64,000 nucleotides of DNA from Pseudozobellia sp. WGM2. GTDB taxonomy: Bacteria; Bacteroidota; Bacteroidia; Flavobacteriales; Flavobacteriaceae. Location of the stretch: assembly GCF_017810075.1 (NCBI RefSeq), contig NZ_JADNYK010000005.1, positions 62,001 to 126,000 of the forward strand, given 5' to 3'. Made by a program: the position numbers and the translations under genes. Positions within the stretch are counted from its first letter, which is position 1; the number at the start of each line of letters is the position of its first letter. The notes beneath the pieces are model-generated. The model was not told the origin of the DNA, made no database searches, and saw only the letters and a list, made by a program, of their open reading frames with translations. This document shows, one piece after another, positions 52,602 through 61,801 of this stretch.

Positions 52602-52668
52602 AAAGAATAACTGATTAAACAAATAGCGGAAAGAACTGTATGGTTTTTTCCGCTTTACTTTATATATC

Positions 52669-53034
52669 TTGAAAAGAAGTACGTTGCACTATTTTCTTCG
52701 ACTACCACTTGCCATCAGTATGTTTGGTCATGGGGCGGTACGCTTACCTAAGATCCAAGTTTTCAGTAGTTGGATGATGGAAACAATGGCCGAGTCTCTT
52801 ATACCGCAGTTTCTGATTTTGCCTTTTAGCTATGCATTACCGATTATTGAATTGTTAATTGGTTTGTTCATGCTTATTGGGTTTTATGTGCGATACACAT
52901 TAATGGCGGGTATAATTTTGATGTCTCTATTAATTTTAGGTAGTTGTTCTATTGAGAATTGGGGAGCGGTTGGTGCACAACTTTTGCACGCAATATACTT
53001 TGCGATTCTACTTTTATTAAATGAGAGAAAATAA
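52669..53034 (+). CDS. DoxX-like membrane protein
   Basis: This protein of 121 residues has four hydrophobic helices (LPLAISMFGHGAVRL, LILPFSYALPIIELLIGLFMLIGF, LMAGIILMSLLILGS, LLHAIYFAILLLL) and the GHG and Glu in helix 2 of the DoxX family. The start appears to be TTG at 52669, since the first ATG would remove part of helix 1. It lies 67 bases after the aldo/keto reductase. Confidence 0.75.
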   Translation: MKRSTLHYFLRLPLAISMFGHGAVRLPKIQVFSSWMMETMAESLIPQFLILPFSYALPIIELLIGLFMLIGFYVRYTLMAGIILMSLLILGSCSIENWGAVGAQLLHAIYFAILLLLNERK

Positions 53035-53094
53035 TGGCCGTAGTGCAAATGCTGTTTTACATTTTTTAGATAGCCTATGAAAGAGCTATATTTT

Positions 53095-53706
53095 TTAATC
53101 AACTTTTTCTTCTTCCACTTGTTCTTTCTCCTCTACCAAGGTCATAATCTCTTTTGGTGATAAGTAGTACTTACGAATACGGCTTTTGTATTTTTCTTCA
53201 ATTTCCGCATTATCAAGAATAAAACTTTTGGTCTGTAGAATATAATCACCCATACCGTGGGAAACTGCGTAGGTATCCGCTGCACGTTCTGCTTCTTTTA
53301 TATACGAACCGGAGAACGTGTATTTGAGTCCGAACCAAATAAGGTTAAGGCTGCTACGATTTCTATAATCCATAACATGACCCAACTCATGACCTAACCA
53401 GCCAATCATAATATTTTGGGGAATATCTCTAGTCAAAAAAGTTTTACCTGATATTTTAATACGTTCGCTGATTAGAATCACATATTTTCTATTTTTCCAA
53501 GATTTAAAAAGGCTCCAAAAATGAGGTTGTGCCTGCATGGTAGATTTACTTATGTTCTTTTTGAACTTGAAAGTGATTGGGGTGTCGTTAAGTTCGGGGT
53601 AATGATCAAGAGCTATTTTTACCTCCTTAATTATTGATGCTGGGGCTTTATATTGAGCTTTTAGTGCGAGAGTGGTCATAAATACTAGGATGCAGATATA
53701 GCGCAT
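53095..53706 (-). CDS. Exported HExxH zinc metallopeptidase-like protein
   Basis: The 203-residue protein has a signal peptide (ICILVFMTTLALKAQ) and the zinc motif GHELGHVMDY near residue 109, with a probable third ligand Glu in YIKEAERAADTYAVSHG. The sequence is short for a full M48 enzyme, but the layout is that of small periplasmic HExxH peptidases. The C-terminal tail is rich in Glu. The 185-base gap to the next plus gene shows nothing. Confidence 0.8.
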   Translation of the reverse strand: MRYICILVFMTTLALKAQYKAPASIIKEVKIALDHYPELNDTPITFKFKKNISKSTMQAQPHFWSLFKSWKNRKYVILISERIKISGKTFLTRDIPQNIMIGWLGHELGHVMDYRNRSSLNLIWFGLKYTFSGSYIKEAERAADTYAVSHGMGDYILQTKSFILDNAEIEEKYKSRIRKYYLSPKEIMTLVEEKEQVEEEKVD

Positions 53707-53891
53707 TAGATATGGGACAATGAGGGAAATACTTTTCAGAGTCTGATTTTTATACGGTTTTTTTCAATATAGTGAAATATGAACTTTTTCAAAGGCCCAA
53801 GTGCGTTCAGGTCAAACATAAATCGGAAAGCGTTATGAAATCAGCTTGTAAACAACCTAATTGTAGGTTATAACAATCAAGTTGTAGAATC

Positions 53892-55463
53892 ATGGCAAAT
53901 GCCCGATTAATACCAAAACATCCTCTAGTCATAATTACTCTAACGCTATTGTTGATAATTGTGGCCGGTTTAGCATTTGCTCATATTAAGGCGGAATCTT
54001 GGGTGGGTGATTTTTTAAATAGAAAATTACCTCCACATGTGCAATTGAGTTACCAGCAATTGAATGCCGATATTCTCTCGGGCAGTATAGAATTAAAAGA
54101 AATTGATCTACGTTTAAAAAATCGAGACTCTCTAACTGAACATTCTAACATTCAACTTAGATCGTTGAATTTAATCGACTTAAATTACTGGCATTTCTTC
54201 ATGAATGAGCGTATTCAAGTCGAAGTTTTAGAACTGGATCAACCAAGGGTACACCATTATTTAGATAAGGTAGTATCGAATAAAAACAAAGAACGCCGGG
54301 GCGTAGTTTCTTTGCTAAAGACTATTGAAGTAGAAAGATTAACGGTCAAGAACGGAGAACTTACGCTGCACAACAAAGATAGTCTCACATTTAATACAAA
54401 AGATATCAATTTCGAGGTATATGATGCTGAAACCGGCCCGTCACAAATTAGAGAAAAAATACCGGTGATTTATGGGGAGTACCATCTTGCGTTGAAGGAT
54501 CTCTATCTTAATCTAGGAACTTTTGAAGAACTAAATGTAGCCAACCTAAGTCTAGAAAATGGGAGATTACAAATAAATAATTTGAATTTGAATACCAAAT
54601 TCAGCAAATCGGAACTTTCTAAAAAAATAAGTGTTGAACGAGATCATATCGATTTGAAAATACCGGAGACTATAGTTGATTCCATTGAAATTGGTTTTAC
54701 GGGAGACACTTTATTTGTTTCTACAGGAAGCGGAAGAATTCTAAATCCGACGGCTGAAATCTATAGAGATAAATTGGTTGACGATGATTTGAAAAAGAAG
54801 CGTCTGTATAGTAGAATGCTGCGAGAACTTCCTATAGATATAGAGATTCCAGAAATTAACATTGATAACGGCAACCTTGTTTATAGTGAACTAATCACTT
54901 CAGGTGTGGCACCTGGTAGAGTTTCTTTCGATGAATTGAATGCGACAATAACCGATGTAGACAACTTATCAGATAGCCAAAAGAAAACCAAAATCAAAGC
55001 CAGCGCTCTTTTAATGAATCATGCTCCTATTGAATTAAATTGGTCATTCGACATTAATCAGCAGAATGATGCTTTTACTGCTTCAGGGGTAATCAAAGAT
55101 TTTAAATCTAAAAGTGTAAATAGCTACTTGGAATCTAGTTTAAGGGCAAAGGCCAAAGGAAACATCAATAGAATGTATTTTACTATAAGTGGCGATGCTA
55201 TTTCATCTTCAGGAGATATCAAAATGAATTACGAAGATTTTGAATTCGCTGTACTCAAGAAAAATCGTTTGGGAGTCAATAAGTTATTGACTTTCATCGG
55301 TAAATTGTTCATTAATGATGGTTCGAATTCCGATGAAGATGGGTTTCGATATGGTACCATCGAGGTTCAAAGAGACCCCACCAAATCATTTTTCAATTAT
55401 TTATGGTTGAATGTACAAGACGGCACAGTGAATACCCTGATCGGTAAAAGCGAGAAAGAGTAG
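53892..55463 (+). CDS. AsmA-like membrane-anchored protein
   Basis: The 523-residue protein has one N-terminal membrane helix (PLVIITLTLLLIIVAGLAFAHI) and a long periplasmic beta-rich domain: KLPPHVQLSYQQLNADILSGSIELKEIDLRL and repeated strands. It has the layout of AsmA/YhjG-like proteins, which are thought to bridge the periplasm for lipid movement. The gene is followed after 26 bases by a relative with DUF748 features. Confidence 0.7.
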   Translation: MANARLIPKHPLVIITLTLLLIIVAGLAFAHIKAESWVGDFLNRKLPPHVQLSYQQLNADILSGSIELKEIDLRLKNRDSLTEHSNIQLRSLNLIDLNYWHFFMNERIQVEVLELDQPRVHHYLDKVVSNKNKERRGVVSLLKTIEVERLTVKNGELTLHNKDSLTFNTKDINFEVYDAETGPSQIREKIPVIYGEYHLALKDLYLNLGTFEELNVANLSLENGRLQINNLNLNTKFSKSELSKKISVERDHIDLKIPETIVDSIEIGFTGDTLFVSTGSGRILNPTAEIYRDKLVDDDLKKKRLYSRMLRELPIDIEIPEINIDNGNLVYSELITSGVAPGRVSFDELNATITDVDNLSDSQKKTKIKASALLMNHAPIELNWSFDINQQNDAFTASGVIKDFKSKSVNSYLESSLRAKAKGNINRMYFTISGDAISSSGDIKMNYEDFEFAVLKKNRLGVNKLLTFIGKLFINDGSNSDEDGFRYGTIEVQRDPTKSFFNYLWLNVQDGTVNTLIGKSEKE

Positions 55464-55489
55464 TTGAATGCTTCTAAAGCAAGTAAATT

Positions 55490-56584
55490 ATGAAGGAAAA
55501 TATAAACAAGCGTAGGCGAATAAAAAAGAAGCGATATATAGTACCTGTAACCATTATAATTTTGTTGGTAGCATTTCGGTTACTCTTGCCTTTTATAGTC
55601 AAGAACTATGTGAATAACGTTTTGGCCGATATTCCGGGGTATTACGGTCAAGTGAAAGATATTGATATTGCGCTTGTGCGAGGAGCTTATGTAATCGATA
55701 GTCTTTACCTGAACAAGGTCAATGCAGATTCTGAGGTGCCGTTTCTAAATCTTGGTGTAACAGATATTTCGGTAGAGTGGAAGTCACTTCTCAAGGGTAA
55801 AATTGTAAGTGAAATAGTAATGACCAGACCAGAATTCATTTATGTTTTCGAGGATCAACAGGGCGATAGCCTATCAGACCCTGATATTGAAGATTGGTCA
55901 AAAGCACTTACCGATTTGGTGCCCATCGATATCAACAATCTGAAAATAATCAATGGTAAAGCCGCCTTCGTCGAACTTACGGCAGACCCTACCATAGACC
56001 TTTATTTAAATGAAGTTAACCTTAATGCCACTAATCTCAGAAATGTAGTTCGAACCGAAAGAGAATTACCTTCTACCGTACATGCCACCGCTACCTCTAT
56101 AGGTGAGGGAAAAGTTACGTTGGATGGAAAAATGGACCTTGTTAAAGAAATTCCTGATATGGATGCTTCCTTTTCGTTGGAGAATGCTTCTGTAACAGCC
56201 TTTAATGACTTTACAAATCATTATGCAGGAATTGATTTTGCAGAGGGAGATTTTAATTTATATAGTGAAATTGCTATTGCCGATGGTTTTTTGACCGGAT
56301 ATATTAAACCTTTGTTGAGAGATTCTAAACTAATTGAAAAAGAGGATAAGTTTTTTGAGAAGTTATGGGAAGGCTTCGTAGGCTTCTTCAAGTTTATCTT
56401 GAAAAATCAAGGTAATAATACATTGGCCACTAAAGTTCCTATTGAGGGTGATTTAAATCAAGTGAAATCTAAGGTGCTGCCAACGATTTTTAATTTGGTG
56501 AAGAACGCTTGGATCAGTGCTTACAAGGGTGTCGTTGATAATGAAGTTGATTTTGATGATGCTGAAAATGCCAAAAATCAATAA
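55490..56584 (+). CDS. DUF748/AsmA-like membrane-anchored protein
   Basis: The 364-residue protein has an N-terminal helix (YIVPVTIIILLVAFRLLLPFIV), then the DUF748 entry motif VNNVLADIPGYYGQVKDIDIAL and ISVEWKSLLKGKIVSEIVMTRPEFIYVFE. It shares topology with its upstream neighbour but is shorter. The two make a two-gene operon ended by the hairpin at 56619-56640. Confidence 0.8.
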   Translation: MKENINKRRRIKKKRYIVPVTIIILLVAFRLLLPFIVKNYVNNVLADIPGYYGQVKDIDIALVRGAYVIDSLYLNKVNADSEVPFLNLGVTDISVEWKSLLKGKIVSEIVMTRPEFIYVFEDQQGDSLSDPDIEDWSKALTDLVPIDINNLKIINGKAAFVELTADPTIDLYLNEVNLNATNLRNVVRTERELPSTVHATATSIGEGKVTLDGKMDLVKEIPDMDASFSLENASVTAFNDFTNHYAGIDFAEGDFNLYSEIAIADGFLTGYIKPLLRDSKLIEKEDKFFEKLWEGFVGFFKFILKNQGNNTLATKVPIEGDLNQVKSKVLPTIFNLVKNAWISAYKGVVDNEVDFDDAENAKNQ

Positions 56585-56618
56585 GGTTTTATCTTATTAA
56601 GTTATAGGTAGAAAAAAA

Positions 56619-56640
56619 CCGGCTTCATAAACAAAGCCGG
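56619..56640 (-). terminator. Bidirectional terminator between the DUF748 and AraC genes
   Basis: CCGGCTT (56619-56625) pairs with AAGCCGG (56634-56640) around an 8-base loop. The T tract is stronger on the minus strand (seven T), so it chiefly ends the AraC transcript, but it lies in a convergent gap and can act on both. Confidence 0.85.
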
Positions 56641-56665
56641 CTCTTCTTCATAGTCATTGTGCTGT

Positions 56666-57697
56666 TTATGCTGAGGCTGCCAATGATTTTTTGTTGTCTT
56701 GATATGTTTTGGGGCTACAGTTATATCTTCTCTTAAATATTTTCGAGAAATAACTTCTACTTGATAACCCTACGGTATAAACAATTTCTGAAATGTTCAT
56801 GTCAGTAGTAGATATCAACCTTTCAGCGGTATTCAACCTTTCATTTCTTATAAAGTCTGAAACGGTTTTGCCGTGTAAAAGTTTAAAGCCTTCTTGTAAT
56901 TTACTGGCAGAAAGACCACACTCTAAACAAATGGATTTAATGCTGTATTGAATCTCAGGATGTTCCTCGATTTTTCTAGAAACCTCTTTAATGCATTTAA
57001 GCTCATATTGGGTGAGCGAACCAGAGGGGTTCTGCTCGTTCTCCAAGTCAGATTTTAAATGCTCAATTTCCATAGCTAAAGTAAGGTTCAAGATACCTTC
57101 GACCAGTAATTTTTTCACAAGGCCTTCTTGTCTAATTTTTTCTATTTGTGCCAATTGCTCTCCGATACGAAGATTGTAAGTTCCAAAATATCTGATGGGT
57201 TTATCTTGTTCTTTACCATGAGAGAATAGCTGCATCATGGTCTGTTTTAAGCTGCTGGGCAAAGCGCTATCAGCATCAGCAGTGGTATCGACCGCACTGA
57301 TAATACAAAGTTTGACTTTCTGATTGCTCGGAAATGAAAGTTCATTAATATGGCTTGTACCGCCCATAATTGCCGTTTGAAATTCATCTAAAAGCAGTTT
57401 ATCCCGATAATCCTGAAATTTCTGATATAGATGACCCTTTAGGCAATACATGAAGTATAAGGGGTTTGAAGGAGTTGGGTCATTTGTGATTTTAGTGTCT
57501 TCGCTAAAGCAGACATCATATTGTAAGAAAGATAGACCTCCTTCAAGGGTTATGGCTGTGATGGTGCCTGTTCCGAAATCATTGTCAAATTGTAAAACAC
57601 GTTCATTGCCGGCATCGCTAATAGAGCCTCCCAAAACTAGGTTGATCGAATTTAAATTTTTTTCTAATGAAAGTGAATGAAGTGAAAGCGTTCTCAT
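56666..57697 (-). CDS. AraC family transcriptional regulator
   Basis: The 343-residue protein has a C-terminal AraC domain (SIKSICLECGLSASKLQEGFKLLHG, then NISEIVYTVGLSSRSYFSKIFKRRYNCSPKTY) after an N-terminal sensor region of about 220 residues (strands around residues 30-130). It is one of the long Bacteroidota regulators with a loosely conserved sensor. A perfect 22-bp inverted repeat (57749-57770) lies in its upstream region. Confidence 0.88.
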   Translation of the reverse strand: MRTLSLHSLSLEKNLNSINLVLGGSISDAGNERVLQFDNDFGTGTITAITLEGGLSFLQYDVCFSEDTKITNDPTPSNPLYFMYCLKGHLYQKFQDYRDKLLLDEFQTAIMGGTSHINELSFPSNQKVKLCIISAVDTTADADSALPSSLKQTMMQLFSHGKEQDKPIRYFGTYNLRIGEQLAQIEKIRQEGLVKKLLVEGILNLTLAMEIEHLKSDLENEQNPSGSLTQYELKCIKEVSRKIEEHPEIQYSIKSICLECGLSASKLQEGFKLLHGKTVSDFIRNERLNTAERLISTTDMNISEIVYTVGLSSRSYFSKIFKRRYNCSPKTYQDNKKSLAASA

Positions 57698-57748
57698 GAT
57701 TGTGTTGTTTTAGTGGTTGTTAATACATCACATAGATATGCACCTTTG

Positions 57749-57770
57749 TGATACATGCAAATATGTATCA
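57749..57770. promoter_or_regulatory. Perfect inverted repeat upstream of the AraC gene
   Basis: TGATACAT-GCAAAT-ATGTATCA has perfect 8-bp arms and a 6-base spacer, about 52 bases upstream of the AraC start codon. It is a strong operator candidate, probably for a dimeric regulator. Confidence 0.65.
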
Positions 57771-57905
57771 TAAGAGGCTTTAGTTTCTTACACAATTTTT
57801 AGAAACGGTTATATAATTATGTAATTAGACAGTTATTTCATTTAAAACGAACGTCTTAAAGAATTAGATTACCATAAAATAACTTAGAGGATAAATAAGG
57901 AGATG

Positions 57906-60512
57906 TTAACTGTAGGGAAGTAAAATGTTAAAGGTTGTACCTTTATTTGGCTCACTGGTTGCATGAATATGACCGCGGTGGTTTTCAACAATTTTTTTGC
58001 AAATAGCGAGACCTAAGCCGGTGCCGGTGTATGCGTGTTTTTCGTGAAGCCTTTCGAAAAGTTCAAATATTTTATGACTTTGCTCTTGTTCGAAACCAAT
58101 ACCATTATCACTAACGGTCAAGCTTAAGTATTTTGATTTAGGCAGATTCAAGCCTGATTCCAATTGCTTATGTTCCAGTATTTCGTATGCCACATTTATA
58201 ATGGGCGATTCATTATGTTTCTTATATTTTAGCGCATTCGAAATTAAGTTACTAAAGAGCTGTTCTAATTGAAAACCAGTACCATGAACTGCTGGCAAAT
58301 CAGGAACGGTAATTGTCGCCCCGGTTTCATCTATCCGTTCAGAAAAGTCTTCTAGAACCTTATTGAAAACTCCGTTGAGATTTATCTTTATAGGCTCGTT
58401 GATTTCTTCCGAGATGCGCGAATAAGAGAGCAGGTTTCTGATCAGTAACTGCATTCTATTAGCAGAATCTTCGATTTTATCTAAATATTTTTGCCCTTTT
58501 TCAGACAAATTATTCTTATCGAAATCAGAAAGCCGACTAATGAACATTTGAATCTTTCTTAGGGGTTCTTGCAGATCATGACTGGCCACTCGATTAAAAG
58601 ACTCAAGTTCGGCATTGGTTCTTTTTAGCGCCCTGTTCTTTAATTTTAAATTCTGTTCATTTTTGGTTTTGTCGGTTATGTCACGAATGACCCCGACCAT
58701 ATATGACCGGCCATCCTTTTCTAAAAAATGTGCCATTGAAGACATATACTTTGTTTTACCGGTTTTCGTTTTTACCTTGTATTTGCTCTTACCTCGGCTT
58801 TTTTTCTTTAAGGTCTCTAGGTCTTTGTTCCTTAACTGTTTCGCATCGCCAGGGCTTAAGAATGAAAGAAACCTGTCGAAAGAGGGTTCGAATTCTCCGG
58901 GTTTATAGCCGAACAGACGATATGCATTGTCAGAATATTCCATTTGGCCACTGTCGATGTCTAGATTGTAGCTACCTATTCCCGCTATTCTCTCGGCATC
59001 GTTTAATATGGTGTTTTGAACTTCTAAGGCATCTTTCGATCGTCGTAATTCATTCTCAGCTGCTTTGCGTAAAGTAATATCCTGCGAAAGAACCGTAACA
59101 CCGTCATCTAGCTTGGTTATTTCGTTGCAAAAAGCAAAATGTCCTCCAGGCAAATCATATTCTTGTTCCGTTTCCGCACCATCTCCGGTTTCTATTACTT
59201 TCTTATAAAGGTCAAAACTGCCGTTTTCAAATAGAAATGGATACACTTTGGAAACCAACTTACCCTCGAACTCATGCGAAGGTCGCCCCATAAGCTCCTT
59301 TATCTTCTCATTGGTGTAAATAATTTTAAAATCGATTATTTCACCATCATCGTTACGTATAGCTTGAAAATAACTTATGATATATTGAAAAGATGAAACC
59401 AAGTTTTTGAGAAAACCGGATGTTTGGGCCAGTTCATGATTTTGTGTTTCAAGCTGAGTGTTCAAGGCCAACAATTTTTGCTCAGCTTCTTTTTCTACCG
59501 TAGTATTTCGAACAGTTGTACTCACGCCGTGATTGAGTGGTGAGGCTGTGGTATGCAACCAAACTTTTTTACCATCGATGTCATAAGCGGTTTCTTTAAC
59601 AAGGGTCTTGTTTTCTTCAATGGCACTTGTTAGAAAATCAACATACTCTTTATTACCAAGAAAGGGAAACACTTCGGTGAACTTCTTACCAATGGCTTGT
59701 TTAGAATTGATGTTGAAGTCTTTTTTGTCTTTTGCATTGGTATAACCAATAGTAAAATCGATTATTTTTTGAGTTTTATCTCTGACCGGTTCGTAAAAAT
59801 TCACGGTGTTGTCGGTACTGTCCAAAATATTTCGTAGAAAAGCCCCGGTCGTATCCATCTGCTTTCTATCCATATTTATTTTGGTAAAAGCGAACATGAG
59901 AATGCCTAATGCGAAAAGTGCCGAGTATAAAATATGTGTGGGAGTTAGGGTTACATTTGAGTCGTAAGCATTTTTTCGAGACTTGAGCATATTATACTCC
60001 GATTCGATCATAGCTTCCTCGATGGCCATTAGACTATCACGATAGTCATCTATAGTATGTATTTTCTTTCTTAAGGTCTTCGATTGTAATATCGATCGGG
60101 CATTTTCTTTTTCAAGTGATTGTAGTTCTTCAAAGAGAAGCCGGCTAAATTCGGGTACTCTTTTAAGACGGGCGAGTTGACTTTTATTATCGCCCACCAG
60201 TAATTTTAACCTTTTAAGACTAGAATTACTCTCCTCTACATAATCTTTGATAGGTATTAAATAGGTACTGTCGCTCGTTATCAAGTACTGCACGCCTGCG
60301 GCTTGAGTACTTGAATAATTTGCGAAAAGCATATTTATTTCACTGATCGTATTCTGAGTTTGTGATACAAGTTCGGTAGACTTTCTTAGGGCTGAATTTT
60401 GCTTGAAAGAAGTATACGAAATGTAAAACAAAACGATAACCGCAAGTAGTAAAAGTAAGACGTAGGGTAATATGCCCGTTTTGGTTTTACCAACATTGCC
60501 TAGGTCAGCCAT
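57906..60512 (-). CDS. Membrane histidine kinase with CHASE3 and three PAS domains
   Basis: The 868-residue protein has two membrane helices (ILPYVLLLLLAVIVLFYISY near 15-34 and HILYSALFALGILMFAF near 195) around a CHASE3 domain, then three PAS/PAC units (about 220-345, 365-485 and 500-625), a HisKA domain with ESFNRVASHDLQEPL (His about 650) and an HATPase_c domain with ALKYKKHNESPI, SDNGIGFEQE and TGTGLGLAICKK. There is no receiver; the 60522 response regulator is its probable partner, 9 bases upstream. CHASE3 senses an unknown periplasmic signal. Confidence 0.92.
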   Translation of the reverse strand: MADLGNVGKTKTGILPYVLLLLLAVIVLFYISYTSFKQNSALRKSTELVSQTQNTISEINMLFANYSSTQAAGVQYLITSDSTYLIPIKDYVEESNSSLKRLKLLVGDNKSQLARLKRVPEFSRLLFEELQSLEKENARSILQSKTLRKKIHTIDDYRDSLMAIEEAMIESEYNMLKSRKNAYDSNVTLTPTHILYSALFALGILMFAFTKINMDRKQMDTTGAFLRNILDSTDNTVNFYEPVRDKTQKIIDFTIGYTNAKDKKDFNINSKQAIGKKFTEVFPFLGNKEYVDFLTSAIEENKTLVKETAYDIDGKKVWLHTTASPLNHGVSTTVRNTTVEKEAEQKLLALNTQLETQNHELAQTSGFLKNLVSSFQYIISYFQAIRNDDGEIIDFKIIYTNEKIKELMGRPSHEFEGKLVSKVYPFLFENGSFDLYKKVIETGDGAETEQEYDLPGGHFAFCNEITKLDDGVTVLSQDITLRKAAENELRRSKDALEVQNTILNDAERIAGIGSYNLDIDSGQMEYSDNAYRLFGYKPGEFEPSFDRFLSFLSPGDAKQLRNKDLETLKKKSRGKSKYKVKTKTGKTKYMSSMAHFLEKDGRSYMVGVIRDITDKTKNEQNLKLKNRALKRTNAELESFNRVASHDLQEPLRKIQMFISRLSDFDKNNLSEKGQKYLDKIEDSANRMQLLIRNLLSYSRISEEINEPIKINLNGVFNKVLEDFSERIDETGATITVPDLPAVHGTGFQLEQLFSNLISNALKYKKHNESPIINVAYEILEHKQLESGLNLPKSKYLSLTVSDNGIGFEQEQSHKIFELFERLHEKHAYTGTGLGLAICKKIVENHRGHIHATSEPNKGTTFNILLPYS

Positions 60513-60521
60513 GTATATATA

Positions 60522-60968
60522 TTATATTCTGAACAAAAAATTAGTTTTGTCCATTTCATTTTCTTCATACTGCCAATTTCGCTTAACGACTTGGGCAATA
60601 GTCTTTTTTAATTCTTCGAATTTATTGGGTTTGTTGATATAGATGTTAGCGCCATTTACGAAAGTTTCCTCAATATCTCTTTCTGAAGAAGAAGTTGAGT
60701 AAATAGCGACTACTAAATCTTTTAATTTTGGGTTGGTACGAATTTTTTTCAGACATTCGAAACCATTCATAACGGGCATATTCAAATCCAAGAATATAAG
60801 TTGTGGATGGTCGAGATCCGAATCGTTTAAAAAATTCAACAGTTCTTGTCCGTTGTGAAATTCTTGTAAGTCGGTTTCCAATTCTATTTCCTGTAAGGCA
60901 TCGGCAAAAAACATTCTATCGTCTTCGTCGTCGTCTACAAGCACCACCTTCATGGGTTTAGTACTCAT
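60522..60968 (-). CDS. Single-domain response regulator
   Basis: The 148-residue protein is a CheY-like receiver of the Rcp1 type: acidic pocket VDDDEDDRMFF, phospho-acceptor Asp61 (LIFLDLNMPVMNGF), Thr/Ser at YSTSSSERD and Lys at YINKPNKFEELKK. It has no output domain. It is in the middle of an operon with an AraC-like regulator 12 bases upstream and the histidine kinase 9 bases downstream. Confidence 0.92.
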   Translation of the reverse strand: MSTKPMKVVLVDDDEDDRMFFADALQEIELETDLQEFHNGQELLNFLNDSDLDHPQLIFLDLNMPVMNGFECLKKIRTNPKLKDLVVAIYSTSSSERDIEETFVNGANIYINKPNKFEELKKTIAQVVKRNWQYEENEMDKTNFLFRI

Positions 60969-60980
60969 ATGGGTATTCTT

Positions 60981-61532
60981 TTAAGTGTTCTTGGTTTTTC
61001 TTCTTTGTAATATTCTCAAAAAGGTTGTGGGGGTTAAACCAGTTACTTTTTTAAATTGCCCGGATAAATGGGCAACACTACTATAATCTAATTTATATGC
61101 AATCTCGGTGAGACTCATGTCTTCTTCGAGAATCAGGCGTTTGGTATACTCTATTTTTCGCAATATAATAAAATTCTCAATCGAGGTATACGTTTCCTCT
61201 GAAAACAGGTTGGATAAGTACGAATACGAATATCCTAATTTGTTTGACAGATAAACTGAAATTGTAGTTTTACGTATGTCTTCGGAATAAACCAATTCTT
61301 CGATGGCATTTTTAATATCACCAACGATGCTGTTCATACCGGCCTCAGACAAAGTAATGCCAAGTTTTCTCAACCTCTCTGTAATTTGCGCCATTATATC
61401 GCCAGAAATTTTACCATCTAGAACTAGTTGCCCTAATTCGTTGAAAGAAAAAGAGACTCCCATCCTATTTAATTGTTCAGCTACCACCTTTTGAATCAGT
61501 TCACTAGGGGTGTAGTTTAGGCGAAATTTCAT
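60981..61532 (-). CDS. AraC-type regulator with an HMA-like N-terminus lacking the CxxC
   Basis: The 183-residue protein has a C-terminal AraC domain (KTTISVYLSNKLGYSYSYLSNLFS, then MSLTEIAYKLDYSSVAHLSGQFKKVTGLTP). The first 80 residues resemble the heavy-metal-associated (ferredoxin-like) domain that precedes AraC in many Bacteroidota regulators (helix LIQKVVAEQLNRMG and strand LGQLVLDG), but where those have CxxC there are no cysteines, so it should not bind metal. It is the first gene of the operon with the response regulator and kinase. Confidence 0.85.
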   Translation of the reverse strand: MKFRLNYTPSELIQKVVAEQLNRMGVSFSFNELGQLVLDGKISGDIMAQITERLRKLGITLSEAGMNSIVGDIKNAIEELVYSEDIRKTTISVYLSNKLGYSYSYLSNLFSEETYTSIENFIILRKIEYTKRLILEEDMSLTEIAYKLDYSSVAHLSGQFKKVTGLTPTTFLRILQRRKTKNT

Positions 61533-61564
61533 GTGACAAAATAAAGTATCAAAGACCTAACTGT

Positions 61565-61572
61565 CAAAGATA
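61565..61572 (-). promoter_or_regulatory. -7 promoter box for the AraC-RR-HK operon
   Basis: On the minus strand this reads TATCTTTG, 32 bases before the start codon of the AraC-like gene. Confidence 0.5.
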
Positions 61573-61801
61573 GAAATATTAAACAATGAATTAATGACAC
61601 TTTTACGTAATTGTCTAACGATATCCCTGATTTTTATTGAATATAGATAGAATTGGCCGAAATCAAAAAATGGTCGATTTGTACTTTAAGTACCTTCTTT
61701 TTTTGTAGGTATTATGGCATCAATATTATTTGTAAAACAGCTAACAAGCCGGGTCGACCCAACTTAAATTTAGAATATTATTAATTATAAAAATTATTTA
61801 A

